Shown piece by piece: positions 1-10,322 of a DNA stretch of 64,000 bases. The stretch covers positions 3,132,056 to 3,196,055 of the forward strand of contig NZ_JZHZ01000007.1 of assembly GCF_000963005.1 (NCBI RefSeq), written 5' to 3'. Origin of the DNA: Xanthomonas sp. GPE 39. Its GTDB lineage: Bacteria; Pseudomonadota; Gammaproteobacteria; Xanthomonadales; Xanthomonadaceae. Made by a program: the position numbers and the translations under genes. The notes beneath the pieces are model-generated. The model made no database searches and was not told where the DNA came from. It saw nothing but the letters and a program-made list of their open reading frames with translations. The first letter of the stretch is position 1. Every line of letters starts with the position of its first letter.

Positions 1-1971
1 CAGGTGCTCGGTCTCGCCGCTGACGCGCGCGCTTTCCAAGTCGGCGACCAAGCGCGTGCGCAGCGCCGCCTGGCCGATGTCCTCGACCATCGCCTCGGCC
101 AGACGTTGTTGTTCCAGGCCAGGACGGTGCACTCCGGCGGCAAAGCGCAGGCCGACCACACCGATCGCGCCACGCTCGTGGCGCACCGGCAAAAACCACC
201 AACTGGCACCGGCCAGGGTATCGGTGAAGCGTCCAGTGGCCTGACCGTGGCGCTGCGCCCAGTCGGCGGCACTGCGATCCACCGCCGCCATCGACGGCGC
301 ATAGTCATCGGCGCCGGCATGCGCGGCTTCCAGCGGCTGCAATCGCACCCAGGCCTCCGCATCGAGCGTGGTGGCCAACGCGCGACGTCCCGCATCCAGC
401 ACCTGGCCGAGGTCGGCGGCACTGGTCAATTCGCGGCCAAGCCGCTGCAATGCGGTGGTCTGCGCATTGGCCGCGCGCAAGGCCAGCACCTGGCTGCGCA
501 GGCGCGAGGCCAGCCGTCCAGCGACGAGCGCGGCGACCAGGAACAACAACACCGTGACCACGCCCTGACGCGTGCCGATTTGGAAGGTGAAGCGCGGCTC
601 GATGAAGAAAAAGTTGTAACCGAAAAAACTCAACAGTGCCGCCAGCACCGCCGCCGCCATACGCGTCTTCGCCGCGACCATCACCACCGCGACGATGAAC
701 ACCATCGACAGATCATCGATACCGACCCAGCGCTCGGCAATCCATGCCACCACCACCGCCAGTGCGGAAGCCACGGTGGCGAACGCAAGATCATCGCGCG
801 ACAACCAATGGCCGGGGCTGCGCCAGCGCCGCCGCGAGCGCGCACGCGCCTCCGGCGAGCTGATGATCACCAGTTCGTAGTGCGCGCCGCGCTGCAGCAG
901 TTGCTGGGTCAGCGTCCGGTTGATCATCCGCGCCAGCGGTCGCTCGCGCGTGCGACCGAGCAACAAACTGGACACACCATTGCGCGCGGCGTGATCGAGC
1001 AAGGCATCGGCCACGCTGCTGCCGCGCAACAGCGCGGCATCGCCACCGAGCCGACGCGCCAACGCGAAGGCACGGTCGATTTCCAATTGCCAGGCTTCCT
1101 CAGGCTGCGCCTGGGTCTGCACAGTGACCACGGTCCACGGCGCGCCACGGCGCTCGGCCACACGCCGTGCTACCCGCACCAGATAATCGGACTGACCGCA
1201 TCCATCGATCGCCACCATCACCCGCCGCCGCAGCGCGACCCCGGGACGCCCCTGTGCGGCCTGCACATCGCGCAGATCGTTGTCGACGCGGTCGGCTGCC
1301 GTCTGCATCGCCAGTTCGCGCAGCGCCGCCAGATTCGAGGGCGAGAAAAACGCCTGCAAGGCCTGGCCCGCTTGTTCGGGCAGATATACCTTGCCTTGCT
1401 GCAAGCGCTCGATCAGTTCGCGCGGTGGCAGATCGACCAGCACGATATCGCGCAGACGGTCGAACATCGCATCGGGCACGGTCTCGCTGACACGCACGCC
1501 GGTGATGCGATGGACCACATCGTTGAGGCTTTCCAGGTGTTGAATGTTGACCGTGCTGTAAACGTCGATGCCGGCATCGAGCAGTTCTTCCACGTCCTGC
1601 CAGCGGCGCTCGTGGCGACTCCCCGGCGCATTGCGATGGGCCAATTCGTCGACCAGCACCAACGGTGGACGCAGCGCCAACAGCGCATCCAGATCCATCT
1701 CATCCAAGGTCCGGCCGCGATACTCCACCCGCCGCCGCGGCTGCACGGTGAGCCCTTCCAGCAGCGCCGCGGTTTCGACGCGGCCATGGGTCTCGACCAC
1801 GCCGATCACCAGCGCGCTCCCCTGCTGTTGCAACTGCCGGGCACGCGACAACATCGCATAGGTCTTGCCGACGCCGGGCGCTGCGCCGAGGAATACCGTC
1901 AAGCGCCCACCGCGTTCGCGCTGGAGTTCGCCGATCAAAGCATCGGCCTGTTGGGTGCGGAGGTCGGACAT
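1..1971 (-). CDS. kdpD: KdpD potassium sensor histidine kinase (3' end outside window)
   Basis: Membrane sensor kinase that controls the Kdp potassium pump through the response regulator KdpE. The 657 visible residues read MSDLRTQQAD at the start, then a Walker A GAAPGVGKT (29-37), the VDELAHRNAPGSRH segment typical of the KdpD sensor domain, a universal-stress-like region, transmembrane helices and a GAF-like region. The frame leaves the window at GETEHL, just where the dimerisation and phosphoacceptor histidine domain should begin, so roughly the last quarter is missing from view. The gene starts 60 bases after kdpC and is probably cotranscribed. kdpE is expected just beyond the left edge. 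Confidence 0.95.
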   Translation of the reverse strand, partial: MSDLRTQQADALIGELQRERGGRLTVFLGAAPGVGKTYAMLSRARQLQQQGSALVIGVVETHGRVETAALLEGLTVQPRRRVEYRGRTLDEMDLDALLALRPPLVLVDELAHRNAPGSRHERRWQDVEELLDAGIDVYSTVNIQHLESLNDVVHRITGVRVSETVPDAMFDRLRDIVLVDLPPRELIERLQQGKVYLPEQAGQALQAFFSPSNLAALRELAMQTAADRVDNDLRDVQAAQGRPGVALRRRVMVAIDGCGQSDYLVRVARRVAERRGAPWTVVTVQTQAQPEEAWQLEIDRAFALARRLGGDAALLRGSSVADALLDHAARNGVSSLLLGRTRERPLARMINRTLTQQLLQRGAHYELVIISSPEARARSRRRWRSPGHWLSRDDLAFATVASALAVVVAWIAERWVGIDDLSMVFIVAVVMVAAKTRMAAAVLAALLSFFGYNFFFIEPRFTFQIGTRQGVVTVLLFLVAALVAGRLASRLRSQVLALRAANAQTTALQRLGRELTSAADLGQVLDAGRRALATTLDAEAWVRLQPLEAAHAGADDYAPSMAAVDRSAADWAQRHGQATGRFTDTLAGASWWFLPVRHERGAIGVVGLRFAAGVHRPGLEQQRLAEAMVEDIGQAALRTRLVADLESARVSGETEHL

Positions 1972-2031
1972 GAAAAGTCTGGGAATCGAACGTGGCGACA
2001 GCGTAACAGCGCCGGCACCGTTACCGGCGCC

Positions 2032-2676
2032 TTATCGCGGCGGTGATTGCGCTTGCTGCGCGCCGTGTCCCTGAGAACCCGCCGCAATTGCAACAGCGTC
2101 ATCGAGCGCCAGATTCAACTCCAGCACGTTCACCCGTGGCTCGCCGAGCAGGCCGAACTGACGCGGCTGCACATGAGCGGCAACCAAAGCAGCAACACGC
2201 TGCGGCGCGAGTGCGCGTGCCGCAGCGACACGCTGCACCTGCACCTGCGCAGCAGCCACGCTGATCTCCGGGTCCAGGCCACTGCCGGACTGCGTCAGCA
2301 GATCATCCGGCACGGCCTCCGGGGCGATGCCCTCGCGCGCCGCAATCGCGTGGCGTGTTTCGTCCAGACGTTTGATCAGATCCGGATTACTACGCGCCTG
2401 ATTGCTACCGGCGGCAGACATCGGATCGTACTTGGCGCCGGAGGGACGCGGCTGAAAATAACCAGCCGCAGCGAAAGGCTGCGCCACCAGCACCGAGCCG
2501 ATCACGTGTCCGTCGCGTTCGCGCAGGCTGCCATTGGCCTGCGCGGGAAACAGCGCCCCCGCCAGCACGGTGGCGATCAGCGAGTACAACGCCGCTGCGC
2601 CCAGCACCAGCAACGGCAAGACCAACACCGCGCGCAGACGCATCGGTTCGCGTGGAGAAGCAGAAGAAACGTTCAT
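2032..2676 (-). CDS. kdpC: KdpC, potassium-transporting ATPase subunit C
   Basis: Small membrane-anchored subunit that stabilises the KdpFABC complex and helps couple ATP binding by KdpB to potassium uptake by KdpA. The 214-residue protein has one N-terminal transmembrane helix (about 15-40, rich in V, L and A) followed by a periplasmic domain. That domain contains the family patterns YFQPRPS, SGSGLDPEIS and a C-terminal LGEPRVNVLELNLAL stretch. The start MNVSSASP was preferred over a longer in-frame opening whose first 36 residues are Cys/Trp/Arg-rich and read through the kdpB-kdpC junction. It lies 40 bases downstream of kdpB. Confidence 0.95.
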   Translation of the reverse strand: MNVSSASPREPMRLRAVLVLPLLVLGAAALYSLIATVLAGALFPAQANGSLRERDGHVIGSVLVAQPFAAAGYFQPRPSGAKYDPMSAAGSNQARSNPDLIKRLDETRHAIAAREGIAPEAVPDDLLTQSGSGLDPEISVAAAQVQVQRVAAARALAPQRVAALVAAHVQPRQFGLLGEPRVNVLELNLALDDAVAIAAGSQGHGAQQAQSPPR

Positions 2677-2716
2677 TGCAGCAGTTCCGGAAGAGTCGGG
2701 AAAAACAGCGCCAGGC

Positions 2717-4786
2717 TCAGCCCAGCGCCACCAGCAGCAGATCGATCGCCTTGATCCCGACGAACGGCAGCAGCACGCCACCAACGCCGTAGATCAGCAT
2801 GTTCCGGCGCAGCAGCGAAGTCGCCGAGGACGGCGTGAAGCGCACGCCGCGCAGCGCCAGCGGGATCAACGCGGGAATCACCAGCGCGTTGAAGATCAAC
2901 GCGGCCAACACCGCATGCGCCGGGCTGGACAGACGCATCACGTTCAGCGCCGCCATCTGCGGGATCGAGGCGGCGAACAACGCCGGCAGGATCGCGAAAT
3001 ATTTGGACACATCGTTGGCCAACGAGAACGTGGTCAGCGCGCCGCGGGTAATCAATTGCTGCTTACCCACTTCCACCACCGCCAACAGTTTGGCCGGATC
3101 CGAATCCAGATCGACCATGTTGCCGGCTTCCTTGGCGGCCTGCGTGCCCGAGTTCATCGCCAGGCCGACATCGGCCTGAGCCAGCGCCGGCGCATCGTTG
3201 GTGCCGTCGCCGACCATCGCCACCAACCGCCCACCGGCCTGTTCCTGACGGATGCGCGCCAGTTTGTCTTCGGGCGTGGCTTCGGCGATGTAGTCGTCCA
3301 CGCCGGCCTCGGCGGCAATCGCCGCAGCGGTGAGCGGGTTGTCGCCGGTGATCATCACGGTCTTGATGCCCATCGCGCGCAGCCGTGCGAATTTCTCCCG
3401 CACACCGTGCTTGACCACGTCCGACAGCTCGACCACGCCGAGTACATGCCGGCCCTCGGCCACCACCAGCGGCGTGGCACCGCTGCGTGCGACCTGCTCG
3501 ACACGGCTCTTCAACTCCGCCGGCACTTGCCCACCGAGCGCGGTGACGTGGCGGATCAGCGCATCGGCGGCGCCCTTGCGGATCGAGCGCGGCGCGTGCT
3601 CGCCCTGCGCCGGCAGATCCACCCCGGACATGCGCGTCTGCGCGGTGAAGGCAACGAAATTGGCATCCTGCGGATCGGCTGGCGGCAGACCTTGCTCACG
3701 CGCCAGACGCACGATCGACTTGCCTTCCGGGGTCGGGTCGGCCAGCGAGGACAGCATCGCCGCTTCGCGCAACTGCGCCATGTCGACCCCGCTGAGGACA
3801 TGGAACACGGTGGCCTGACGATCGCCGTGGGTGATGGTGCCGGTCTTGTCCAACAGCAGCACATCCACGTCGCCAGCCACTTCCACCGCCTTGCCCGATT
3901 TGGCCAGCACATTGGCCGACAGCGCGCGGTTCATACCGGCGATACCAATCGCCGGCAACAGCCCGCCGATGGTCGTGGGAATCAAGCACACCAGCAGCGC
4001 GATCAGCAGCAGCGGATCGACCCGCACACCGACGAAGGCGGCAATCGCCGGCAGTGTCGCCACCACGATCAGGAAGGTCAGGGTCATCGCCGCCAGCAGC
4101 ATGGTCAGGGCGATTTCATTCGGCGTCTTCTGCCGATTGGCGCCTTCCACCAGCGCGATCATGCGATCCAGAAAGCTATGCCCAGGCTCGGCAGTGACCT
4201 TCACCACGATCTCGTCGGACAGCACCTTGGTGCCGCCGATGACGCCCGAACGATCCGTGCCAGCTTCGCGCAATACGGGGGCCGACTCGCCAGTGACCGC
4301 AGCTTCGTTGATCGTTGCCAGGCCGTGCACGATCTCGCCATCGGCGGGAATCAACTCGCCGGCGGACACCACCACCAAATCACCCGGGCGCAACTCGGCG
4401 GCAGGAATGCTGACTTCGCCGTCCAGCCGCGCACTGGCGACGCGGCGCGCCACCAGGTCTTTGCGCGCGCGCCGCAGCGAGGCGGCTTGGCCGCGACCGC
4501 GCGCCTCGGCGACCGCTTCGGCGAAGTTGCCGAACAACACGGTGATCAACAGAATCGCCGTCACCGCCCAACCGAAACCAGCCGGCCCCTGCCCAGCCAG
4601 CGTGATCAATGCCGACAACAACGTGCCGGCGAAGACCACCGCCATCACCGGGCTGCCGAGTAGATGGCGCGGCGACAATTTCAACACGCTGTCGCGCAGC
4701 GCCGCACGCAGCGCGGCGGCGTCGAACAGACCGGAGCTACGCGTGGAGGAAGTCGCCACGGAAGAAGAAACCTGTGAGGTGCTCAT
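2717..4786 (-). CDS. kdpB: KdpB, P-type ATPase catalytic subunit
   Basis: Catalytic subunit of the high-affinity potassium pump, a P-type ATPase of the inner membrane. The 689 residues match the usual family length. Visible signatures are the actuator TGES motif ([10 protein letters not shown]), the phosphorylation loop DKTGTIT, a nucleotide-binding domain, [10 protein letters not shown] and the hinge [12 protein letters not shown]. The start MSTSQVSSS lies 10 bases after the kdpA stop, the normal kdpA-kdpB-kdpC order with tight spacing. No key residue is missing. Confidence 0.98.
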   Translation of the reverse strand: MSTSQVSSSVATSSTRSSGLFDAAALRAALRDSVLKLSPRHLLGSPVMAVVFAGTLLSALITLAGQGPAGFGWAVTAILLITVLFGNFAEAVAEARGRGQAASLRRARKDLVARRVASARLDGEVSIPAAELRPGDLVVVSAGELIPADGEIVHGLATINEAAVTGESAPVLREAGTDRSGVIGGTKVLSDEIVVKVTAEPGHSFLDRMIALVEGANRQKTPNEIALTMLLAAMTLTFLIVVATLPAIAAFVGVRVDPLLLIALLVCLIPTTIGGLLPAIGIAGMNRALSANVLAKSGKAVEVAGDVDVLLLDKTGTITHGDRQATVFHVLSGVDMAQLREAAMLSSLADPTPEGKSIVRLAREQGLPPADPQDANFVAFTAQTRMSGVDLPAQGEHAPRSIRKGAADALIRHVTALGGQVPAELKSRVEQVARSGATPLVVAEGRHVLGVVELSDVVKHGVREKFARLRAMGIKTVMITGDNPLTAAAIAAEAGVDDYIAEATPEDKLARIRQEQAGGRLVAMVGDGTNDAPALAQADVGLAMNSGTQAAKEAGNMVDLDSDPAKLLAVVEVGKQQLITRGALTTFSLANDVSKYFAILPALFAASIPQMAALNVMRLSSPAHAVLAALIFNALVIPALIPLALRGVRFTPSSATSLLRRNMLIYGVGGVLLPFVGIKAIDLLLVALG

Positions 4787-4796
4787 CGTCGTCGTC

Positions 4797-6533
4797 TCAG
4801 TGCGCGGCCAGGGTCAGGTGATCGGCGATCGGTCCCAACACCAGGGCAGGCGTAAATTGCAGAACAGTCAGGACCGCGATGACCGCGATCAAGGTCAGCG
4901 CGAAAGTCGGTGTTTCCACATGCAGACTGCCGCCGGTTTCTGGCGCCGCGCGCTTACGCGCCATCTGCGCGGCCACGATCAATGGCACGATCAAGGCAGG
5001 ATAGCGGCCCAGAAGCAGCACGATAGTGCAGGTCAGGTTCCACCACGGAATGCCATCGCCCAGCCCTTCAAAGCCCGAACCGTTATTGGCGAACGCCGAG
5101 GTGTACTCGTAGAAAACCTGACTGATGCCGTGGAAGCTAGGATTGGAATTGGCGATGGTCGCCGCCGGCATGACCAGGGTCAGAGCGGTGAAGCCGAGCA
5201 ACACCAGCGGCTGCAGCAGGATCAAGAGCGCCAGCAAACGGACCTCGGCAGCCTCGATCTTGCGCCCGAACAACTCCGGTGTACGTCCAGTCATCAGCCC
5301 GGCCAGGAACACGCTCAGCAACAGATAGACCAGGAACTGCTGCAAACCACAGCCGATGCCGCCCCAGATGCCGTTGATCAGCATGTTGATCATCGCCACG
5401 CCGCCGGTCAGCGGTGCCAGCGAATCGTGCATCGCGTTGACCGAGCCATTGGATGTCTGCGTGGTCAGCGACGACCACGCCGCAGACGCATCCACGCCGA
5501 AGCGCACTTCCTTGCCCTCCATCAACGCCGCGCTGGCGGTGCTGGCCGAGTGGCCTTCGGCCCACATGGAAGCGCCCGTGGACAGCAGCGACATCACCAG
5601 CATGCTGCCGAACACCAATGCCGTGAACTTACGCCGCCCGGTGAACGGGCCGACCATGAACGCCACCGCCACTGGAATCAGCACGATCGCCAACGCTTCC
5701 AGCAGGTTGGAGAACGGGGTGGGATTTTCCAGCGCCATCGCGCTGTTGGGACCATACCAGCCACCACCATTGGTGCCGAGCTGCTTGATCGCCACCATCG
5801 CCGCAACCGGCCCGAGTGGAATCTTTTGCGTCTGCAATCCGGCGCTCGCATCAATCGGCGTGGCAGCGGGACCGGCAGCCAACGTAGAGGGCACGCCCTG
5901 CTGGGTCAGCAACAGCGTCCACAGCAGACACAGCGGCAACAGGAAACGCAGTGTCGGACGAATCACGTCCGCCCAATAATTGCCGATATCCGCCTCAGCG
6001 TGCGGCGGTTCGGCGGTCGAGGACGCGCTCGCACTTACATTCGCCGCAGCCGCATGCCCGCGCCCACCGAACAGCCCACGTAGCGTCGCCGCAACCAGCG
6101 CCAAGCCCATCATCGGGGTAATGAACTGCAGGCCGACCACGCCCACCGCCTGCGACAGATACGACAACTGCGCCTGTCCGGAGTAATGCTGCTGGTCGGT
6201 ATTGGTCAGGAACGAGACCATGGTATGCAGGGCCACGTCCCAGCGCATGTTCGGCACTGCGTCGGGATTGAACGGCAGCCAGGCCTGGGTGACGAACAGC
6301 GCAAACACCAGCACGCCCAGCACCAGATTGCTGAGCAGAAACGCAGCCGTATAGCCGCGCCAGTGCATGCCACGCGCCGGATCGGTGCCCAGCAGGCGAT
6401 ACAGCGGGCGTTCGATCCAGCCGAACAGCGCATCGCCGCGCATCGGCGCGCCGCGCATCACCTTGGCCAGGTACAGACCCAAGGGCCATCCCAGCAGCAC
6501 AGCGAGCGCATAGACAAATAAGGTATCGATCAT
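4797..6533 (-). CDS. kdpA: KdpA, potassium-binding channel-like subunit
   Basis: Potassium-selective membrane subunit that binds and moves K+ in the KdpFABC pump. The 578-residue protein is hydrophobic throughout, with about ten membrane spans, and carries the repeated filter-like segments of the family, for example [22 protein letters not shown] and [11 protein letters not shown]. The start [10 protein letters not shown] lies 16 bases downstream of the kdpF stop. It is full length and looks functional. Confidence 0.98.
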   Translation of the reverse strand: MIDTLFVYALAVLLGWPLGLYLAKVMRGAPMRGDALFGWIERPLYRLLGTDPARGMHWRGYTAAFLLSNLVLGVLVFALFVTQAWLPFNPDAVPNMRWDVALHTMVSFLTNTDQQHYSGQAQLSYLSQAVGVVGLQFITPMMGLALVAATLRGLFGGRGHAAAANVSASASSTAEPPHAEADIGNYWADVIRPTLRFLLPLCLLWTLLLTQQGVPSTLAAGPAATPIDASAGLQTQKIPLGPVAAMVAIKQLGTNGGGWYGPNSAMALENPTPFSNLLEALAIVLIPVAVAFMVGPFTGRRKFTALVFGSMLVMSLLSTGASMWAEGHSASTASAALMEGKEVRFGVDASAAWSSLTTQTSNGSVNAMHDSLAPLTGGVAMINMLINGIWGGIGCGLQQFLVYLLLSVFLAGLMTGRTPELFGRKIEAAEVRLLALLILLQPLVLLGFTALTLVMPAATIANSNPSFHGISQVFYEYTSAFANNGSGFEGLGDGIPWWNLTCTIVLLLGRYPALIVPLIVAAQMARKRAAPETGGSLHVETPTFALTLIAVIAVLTVLQFTPALVLGPIADHLTLAAH

Positions 6534-6549
6534 GAACTTGGCACTCGGC

Positions 6550-6642
6550 TCAGAAATCTTCGGGACGCAGGATCACGTACAACAGGTAGCCAGCAGTGAC
6601 GATCACCGCCACGCCGCAAACAAATGCAAGCCAACCGCTCAT
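6550..6642 (-). CDS. kdpF: KdpF, 30-residue subunit of the Kdp pump
   Basis: A very short reading frame directly before kdpA encodes 30 residues: MSGWLAFVCG, then a single hydrophobic helix (GVAVIVTAGYLLYVIL), ending RPEDF. Length, single span and position match KdpF, a small lipid-like stabilising subunit of the KdpABC complex. It is the first gene of the operon, so the kdp promoter should lie in the gap just beyond 6642. Homology was judged by context and composition, since the peptide is too short for strong similarity. Confidence 0.88.
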   Translation of the reverse strand: MSGWLAFVCGVAVIVTAGYLLYVILRPEDF

Positions 6643-7041
6643 GGTGTCAACTCCGTACAGACACGCAGCCCGCATACAAGGCAGGCCGCGAATCGCAAGC
6701 AAAACCACCGGGCAACGAACGCGCCGGGTGGAGACTGAAAGAACATGCAGAAAACATAAGCAAAGACGTCGGACGGACCTCTAGGCCCAGGTCGATATTA
6801 TCGACGCCAGCGCCATAAACTCTCCGTGGCAAACCCACGCAGGCGACATAAATTCTGCGTAAAGCCGGCCCGTGCATACGTGCATCGCGCGCCGGGAGGC
6901 CACTGTGCCCCAAGCCACCCATACACCCCATACGAGGCCGCACCGTCGCGCGGCATTGGCCGCACGACGGTCTTTCAACGGCGCTGCGATGCCGCTACTC
7001 GCGACGACGACGCTTCCCCCGGCGCAGTCGTCGCAGCCCGC
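6643..7041. other. Intergenic region with presumed kdp promoter
   Basis: This 399-base gap separates kdpF from the stop of the porin; both genes are read leftward. It should hold the kdpFABC promoter and the KdpE site. I cannot identify a KdpE box with confidence. The best signal is a perfect 7+1+7 palindrome at 6791-6805. Just after the porin stop, 7001-7008 and 7027-7034 form an 8-bp inverted repeat with an 18-base loop, a possible porin transcript end without a U-tract. No coding sequence is recognisable. Confidence 0.5.
6791..6805. repeat. Perfect short palindrome upstream of kdpF
   Basis: GTCGATATTATCGAC is a 7-bp inverted repeat around one central base, about 150 bases upstream of kdpF. 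Read toward kdp it contains GATAAT, a possible -10 element, so it could be an operator overlapping a promoter. No suitable -35 hexamer is seen at normal spacing. Confidence 0.4.
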
Positions 7042-8556
7042 TTAGAAATGCAGGATCGCGTCGAGCAGCGCGGTGGTCTGATGGCTCTTGTGTCCGCCAT
7101 CGTAAGCCGGAAAATCGTAAGCCCTCTCGTAGCGCAGCTCGGGGCGAATCTCCAGATCCTGCGACACCCAGTGCGTCAGGCCAATCGTATGCTCCGAATA
7201 ACGCGTGGCAAAGCCGGTGCGCTGCCCAACATGGTCGTGGAAGAATTCGTTACGAATGGACATCATGTTCTTCGCATCCAACTGAATGTTGAAGTAGTTG
7301 ACGATGGCGTCCGCCGAATTGCGTCCCAGCGGGAAATTCGGCGCTTGGCCCAAGGGATAACCGGGCCTGCCGGTTGGCGCCTGCGACTGCCACGGATCGG
7401 TGGTCAGCGCCTGATTACGCACATAGATGTGGTACGCCTCGGTGAGCGTATGCACACGCGGCGAGAAACGGTGGCCCCAGGTCAACACGAATTCCTGCAG
7501 GTTGTTGTAGGTCTGCGAGGCGTTGTTGTACGACTCCACGCACGGATACAACATGTCGTTGTTGCTCTTGGACACCCAGCGTACGCAGACCTGCGCACTC
7601 AAGCGGCTGTTGGAATCCCACAGCGCGGTGTCATCGCCACCATGCACGCCCAACTGCAAAGTCCACTGATCGTTGAGCTTGGTGGTGGTAAGCAGACCCA
7701 TATCGGTATACGCATCGACCGTGTACAACAGGGAGTGGGTCAACAGGTAATTGTTGGGCGAGAACTGCGCCTCGATGTCCGGCAACGACAGATACCGACC
7801 GAGCAGAACCACCATGCCTTGCGCAACCCAAGGCACGTACAGATCGACATAGGCGATCATCGGGTCGTTGCCGTAGGTCTTGCCGTTCAACGCGCTCTTG
7901 GGCCGCGGATGATTCAGGAGCTGATCGCTGGTCACGCCCTTCATCGTGGTGAAGTGATAGTCGTAGCCGAACAGATCGTCCAAGTGGAAGCCCCAGTCGA
8001 GGTGATCGGTCTGCACCGTGTCCGGCAGGCGCTGCAACCGCAGCAAGAACTGATTGAACTCACCACGATTGGGCCGCGCGTCGTAGGACAACGGATAGTT
8101 CGAGAACCTGGATGTACTGGCGTTGAGCGAAGGATTGATCCAGCCGTACAGCTCGATCCGATGATCCTGCATCCAGTGTCCGACATGCGTACACGCCAGC
8201 GCCTTTTCCAGCGGATACTGCGCATTCTCGTTGGGCGCGCCGACCGGATAGTCCACTCCGCCAAGCTGCCATTCCGCCGACGGGAATGGGGGAGAAGAGA
8301 ATGGCGACTCCATGCCGCGCCGCGCCGGAGCCGGCGCATTCGGATCTGCAGGCTGGGCATCTTCGCGATACGCGGCCACAAAGCGCGAGAAGAAACCGTT
8401 GGAGCAGTCTGTACTCACCGGCTGCGCCGCAACGGCGCTTTCCTGCAGCATCGTTGGCATGACCACCGACAAGGGAGCGGTGACGTCAGCCGCAACCGCC
8501 TTGCCGGCGCAGAGCAGGGCCAGGGATACGAATAAGGGATGCATCTTCATGGACAT
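7042..8556 (-). CDS. Outer-membrane beta-barrel porin (OmpL-like, putative beta-barrel porin-2 family)
   Basis: Predicted secreted outer-membrane protein of 504 residues. The N-terminus MSMKMHPLFVSLALLCAGKA followed by VAAD is a typical Sec signal peptide. The mature part is rich in aromatic and polar residues alternating as in beta strands and ends in a terminal phenylalanine (DAILHF), the signal for outer-membrane barrel assembly. Segments such as GRYLSLPDIEAQFSPNN and the style of the C-terminal half fit the bbp2/OmpL-like porins of proteobacteria. Substrate is unknown. The start is uncertain: ATGs at 8556, 8550 and 8544 are all possible, and the frame stays open further upstream. No clear ribosome-binding site decides it. 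Confidence 0.75.
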   Translation of the reverse strand: MSMKMHPLFVSLALLCAGKAVAADVTAPLSVVMPTMLQESAVAAQPVSTDCSNGFFSRFVAAYREDAQPADPNAPAPARRGMESPFSSPPFPSAEWQLGGVDYPVGAPNENAQYPLEKALACTHVGHWMQDHRIELYGWINPSLNASTSRFSNYPLSYDARPNRGEFNQFLLRLQRLPDTVQTDHLDWGFHLDDLFGYDYHFTTMKGVTSDQLLNHPRPKSALNGKTYGNDPMIAYVDLYVPWVAQGMVVLLGRYLSLPDIEAQFSPNNYLLTHSLLYTVDAYTDMGLLTTTKLNDQWTLQLGVHGGDDTALWDSNSRLSAQVCVRWVSKSNNDMLYPCVESYNNASQTYNNLQEFVLTWGHRFSPRVHTLTEAYHIYVRNQALTTDPWQSQAPTGRPGYPLGQAPNFPLGRNSADAIVNYFNIQLDAKNMMSIRNEFFHDHVGQRTGFATRYSEHTIGLTHWVSQDLEIRPELRYERAYDFPAYDGGHKSHQTTALLDAILHF

Positions 8557-9244
8557 CGCAACATCGGCTCGCAACGAGCCGTCCTCTTTGGTTGATAGGT
8601 GGAACAAACGGGAATAGCGCGCCACAACGACATGCCATCGTCATCGCGCGATCCTGCGCAGCCGTCAGACGCGCACGCCGAACCGGCGCGCGGCGCTTAA
8701 CCTGACCGCAACAGGGAAATGACACCGCAAGTGGACAGCAACCCATGGCATCGGTGCATCGACTCGGTTGCAACGGCGGCCACCATCGCAACCAGCCGCA
8801 CACCGAACCGTTGCGGCGGATGTACCGGATTCGGCGTGGCACCCGCGCGCGGTGCGCTGCGCTGGATCCACAGCCACATCACCGTCAGCGCCAAGCGCAC
8901 GCATCCAGCCATCGATTCCACGCCTCCTGCAGCAGCCCGGAAAGTATAGAAATCGCCGAATATCTTCGTTGCAAAACGCAAACCGATTTGAGTAAATTTT
9001 TCATAAATTCCATTTACTCGTTCGCGCACCGGGCCGCGCCGAACCGCGATGTCGATGCGCTCGGCCAAGCCAATGGCGGTCGTGAGCGGCGCAGCCAGAC
9101 GCTGCAACGGATCACTCACCCGCACATCGCACTGGATCGCCAAGGTCGCCACGTTGCTTGCCATGGAACCGCTGCAACCCAGCATCGTTGACGTCGGCCA
9201 ATATTCTGCTCGGCACACCCCGCCCATCGGGGCCACAGGACACG
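8557..9244. other. Long intergenic region without a recognised gene
   Basis: About 690 bases lie between the porin start and the thiL stop. No known protein or RNA family is recognisable. Signals on the minus strand are a TATACT hexamer (8943-8948), an AGGAGG at about 8923-8928, and a 71-codon frame from 8912 to 8697 starting MAGCVRLALTVMW, 10 bases after the AGGAGG. The 8950-9020 stretch is strikingly AT-rich for this genome and contains an inverted repeat. The small frame could be a gene but has no other support. Confidence 0.4.
8990..9019. repeat. AT-rich inverted repeat
   Basis: GAGTAAAT (8990-8997) is exactly complementary to ATTTACTC (9012-9019) across a 14-base loop in an AT-rich patch. 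It could be a protein-binding site or a structured leader. Nothing in the sequence says which. Confidence 0.45.
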
Positions 9245-10219
9245 CTATGCGGCGAAATGCACGTAGCCGTTTCGCGGCGGCGCCCAGGGCCGACCGTCCG
9301 CATCGCGCACGACGATGCCGCTGCCGGCCACGATGCGCCCAATCGGCGTCGCCGCCACTGCACAGTTCTGTAGCGCCTGGATAATCGCTGCGCGCTGCGC
9401 TGGATGAGCCGTGAAACACAGCTCGTAGTCGTCGCCACCACCCAGTTGCCAGGCATGTACCTGCGCTGCACTCGCCTGCGCAGGAGCGGCGACGACCGGC
9501 AGCGCCGCCAGGGAGAGCTCGGCCGCGACACCGCTGCGCATGCACAGATGTTGCAGATCGGCCAGCAGACCATCGGAGATGTCCACGCAGGCCCGCGCCA
9601 GACCGCGCAGGCAGTGTCCGGCCTGCACGCGTGGCGTGGGCCGCAGCAAACGTTGACGCAGGTGTTCGTGGACCGGATCGGTGGCAGGCTGCGCTACATC
9701 CAACCGCCCGGCCTGCCACAGCGCCAACGCAGCAGCGGCTTCTCCTGGCTGTCCGGTGACCCAGACGTCGTCACCCGGCTGCGCGGCATCGCGACGCAAT
9801 GCCTGCGTCGCTGGCACACTGCCGAGCGCGGTGACTGACAATGCCAGCGGCCCGCGCGTGGTGTCGCCTCCCACCAGCACGATGTCATGCAGCGCGGCCA
9901 GCGCGAAGAACCCATCGGCGAAGCCGTCCACCCAGGCCGGATCGGCCTGCGGCAACGACAACGACAACGTGCACCAGCGCGGCTGTGCGCCCATCGCGGC
10001 GAGGTCGGAGAGGTTCACCGCCAGCGTTTTCCAACCCAGGTCCGTCGGCGCAGTCTCGGCGGGAAAATGCACGCCGACGTTCAACGTGTCGGTGGTGACA
10101 GCCAATCGTTCGTCCGCCGGCACGCACAGCAGCGCGGCATCGTCACCAATGCCCAAGGCTACGTCCGCGCGCGTACCACTGCGCGCGCGCAGCCGCTCGA
10201 TCAAATCGAACTCGGCCAT
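9245..10219 (-). CDS. thiL: Thiamine-monophosphate kinase ThiL
   Basis: Phosphorylates thiamine monophosphate to the cofactor thiamine diphosphate, using ATP, in the cytoplasm. The 324 residues carry the family signatures GIGDDAALL near the N-terminus, NLSDLAAMGA, VGGDTTRG, DISDGLLADL and GGGDDYEL. The start MAEFDLIERL matches relatives; an ATG two codons earlier is also possible. It is the last gene of the rib-nusB-thiL series, 103 bases after nusB. The order nusB-thiL is conserved in gammaproteobacteria. Confidence 0.96.
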   Translation of the reverse strand: MAEFDLIERLRARSGTRADVALGIGDDAALLCVPADERLAVTTDTLNVGVHFPAETAPTDLGWKTLAVNLSDLAAMGAQPRWCTLSLSLPQADPAWVDGFADGFFALAALHDIVLVGGDTTRGPLALSVTALGSVPATQALRRDAAQPGDDVWVTGQPGEAAAALALWQAGRLDVAQPATDPVHEHLRQRLLRPTPRVQAGHCLRGLARACVDISDGLLADLQHLCMRSGVAAELSLAALPVVAAPAQASAAQVHAWQLGGGDDYELCFTAHPAQRAAIIQALQNCAVAATPIGRIVAGSGIVVRDADGRPWAPPRNGYVHFAA

Positions 10220-10322
10220 CGCCATGGATCACGCATCGCGCGGCGCGCCAGCAACTCGCGGTTGCCACACTGAACGTGCTGGCCGATCCCAGGCCCGCGC
10301 TGCCGGGTCCCGGCGCTCATGC

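Noticed and set aside
4-2046. A 680-codon open frame on the plus strand opposite kdpD
   Set aside because: It is a shadow of the GC-rich kdpD coding strand: composition is Arg/His/Gln-rich with no domain, and kdpD is clear on the other strand.
2534-6083. Long plus-strand open frames across kdpB and kdpA
   Set aside because: They are antisense to well-conserved genes and have no family signature.
8697-9719. A 340-codon minus-strand frame overlapping thiL
   Set aside because: Its first two thirds overlap thiL in another frame; only the last 71 codons are non-overlapping and are noted as a weak candidate.
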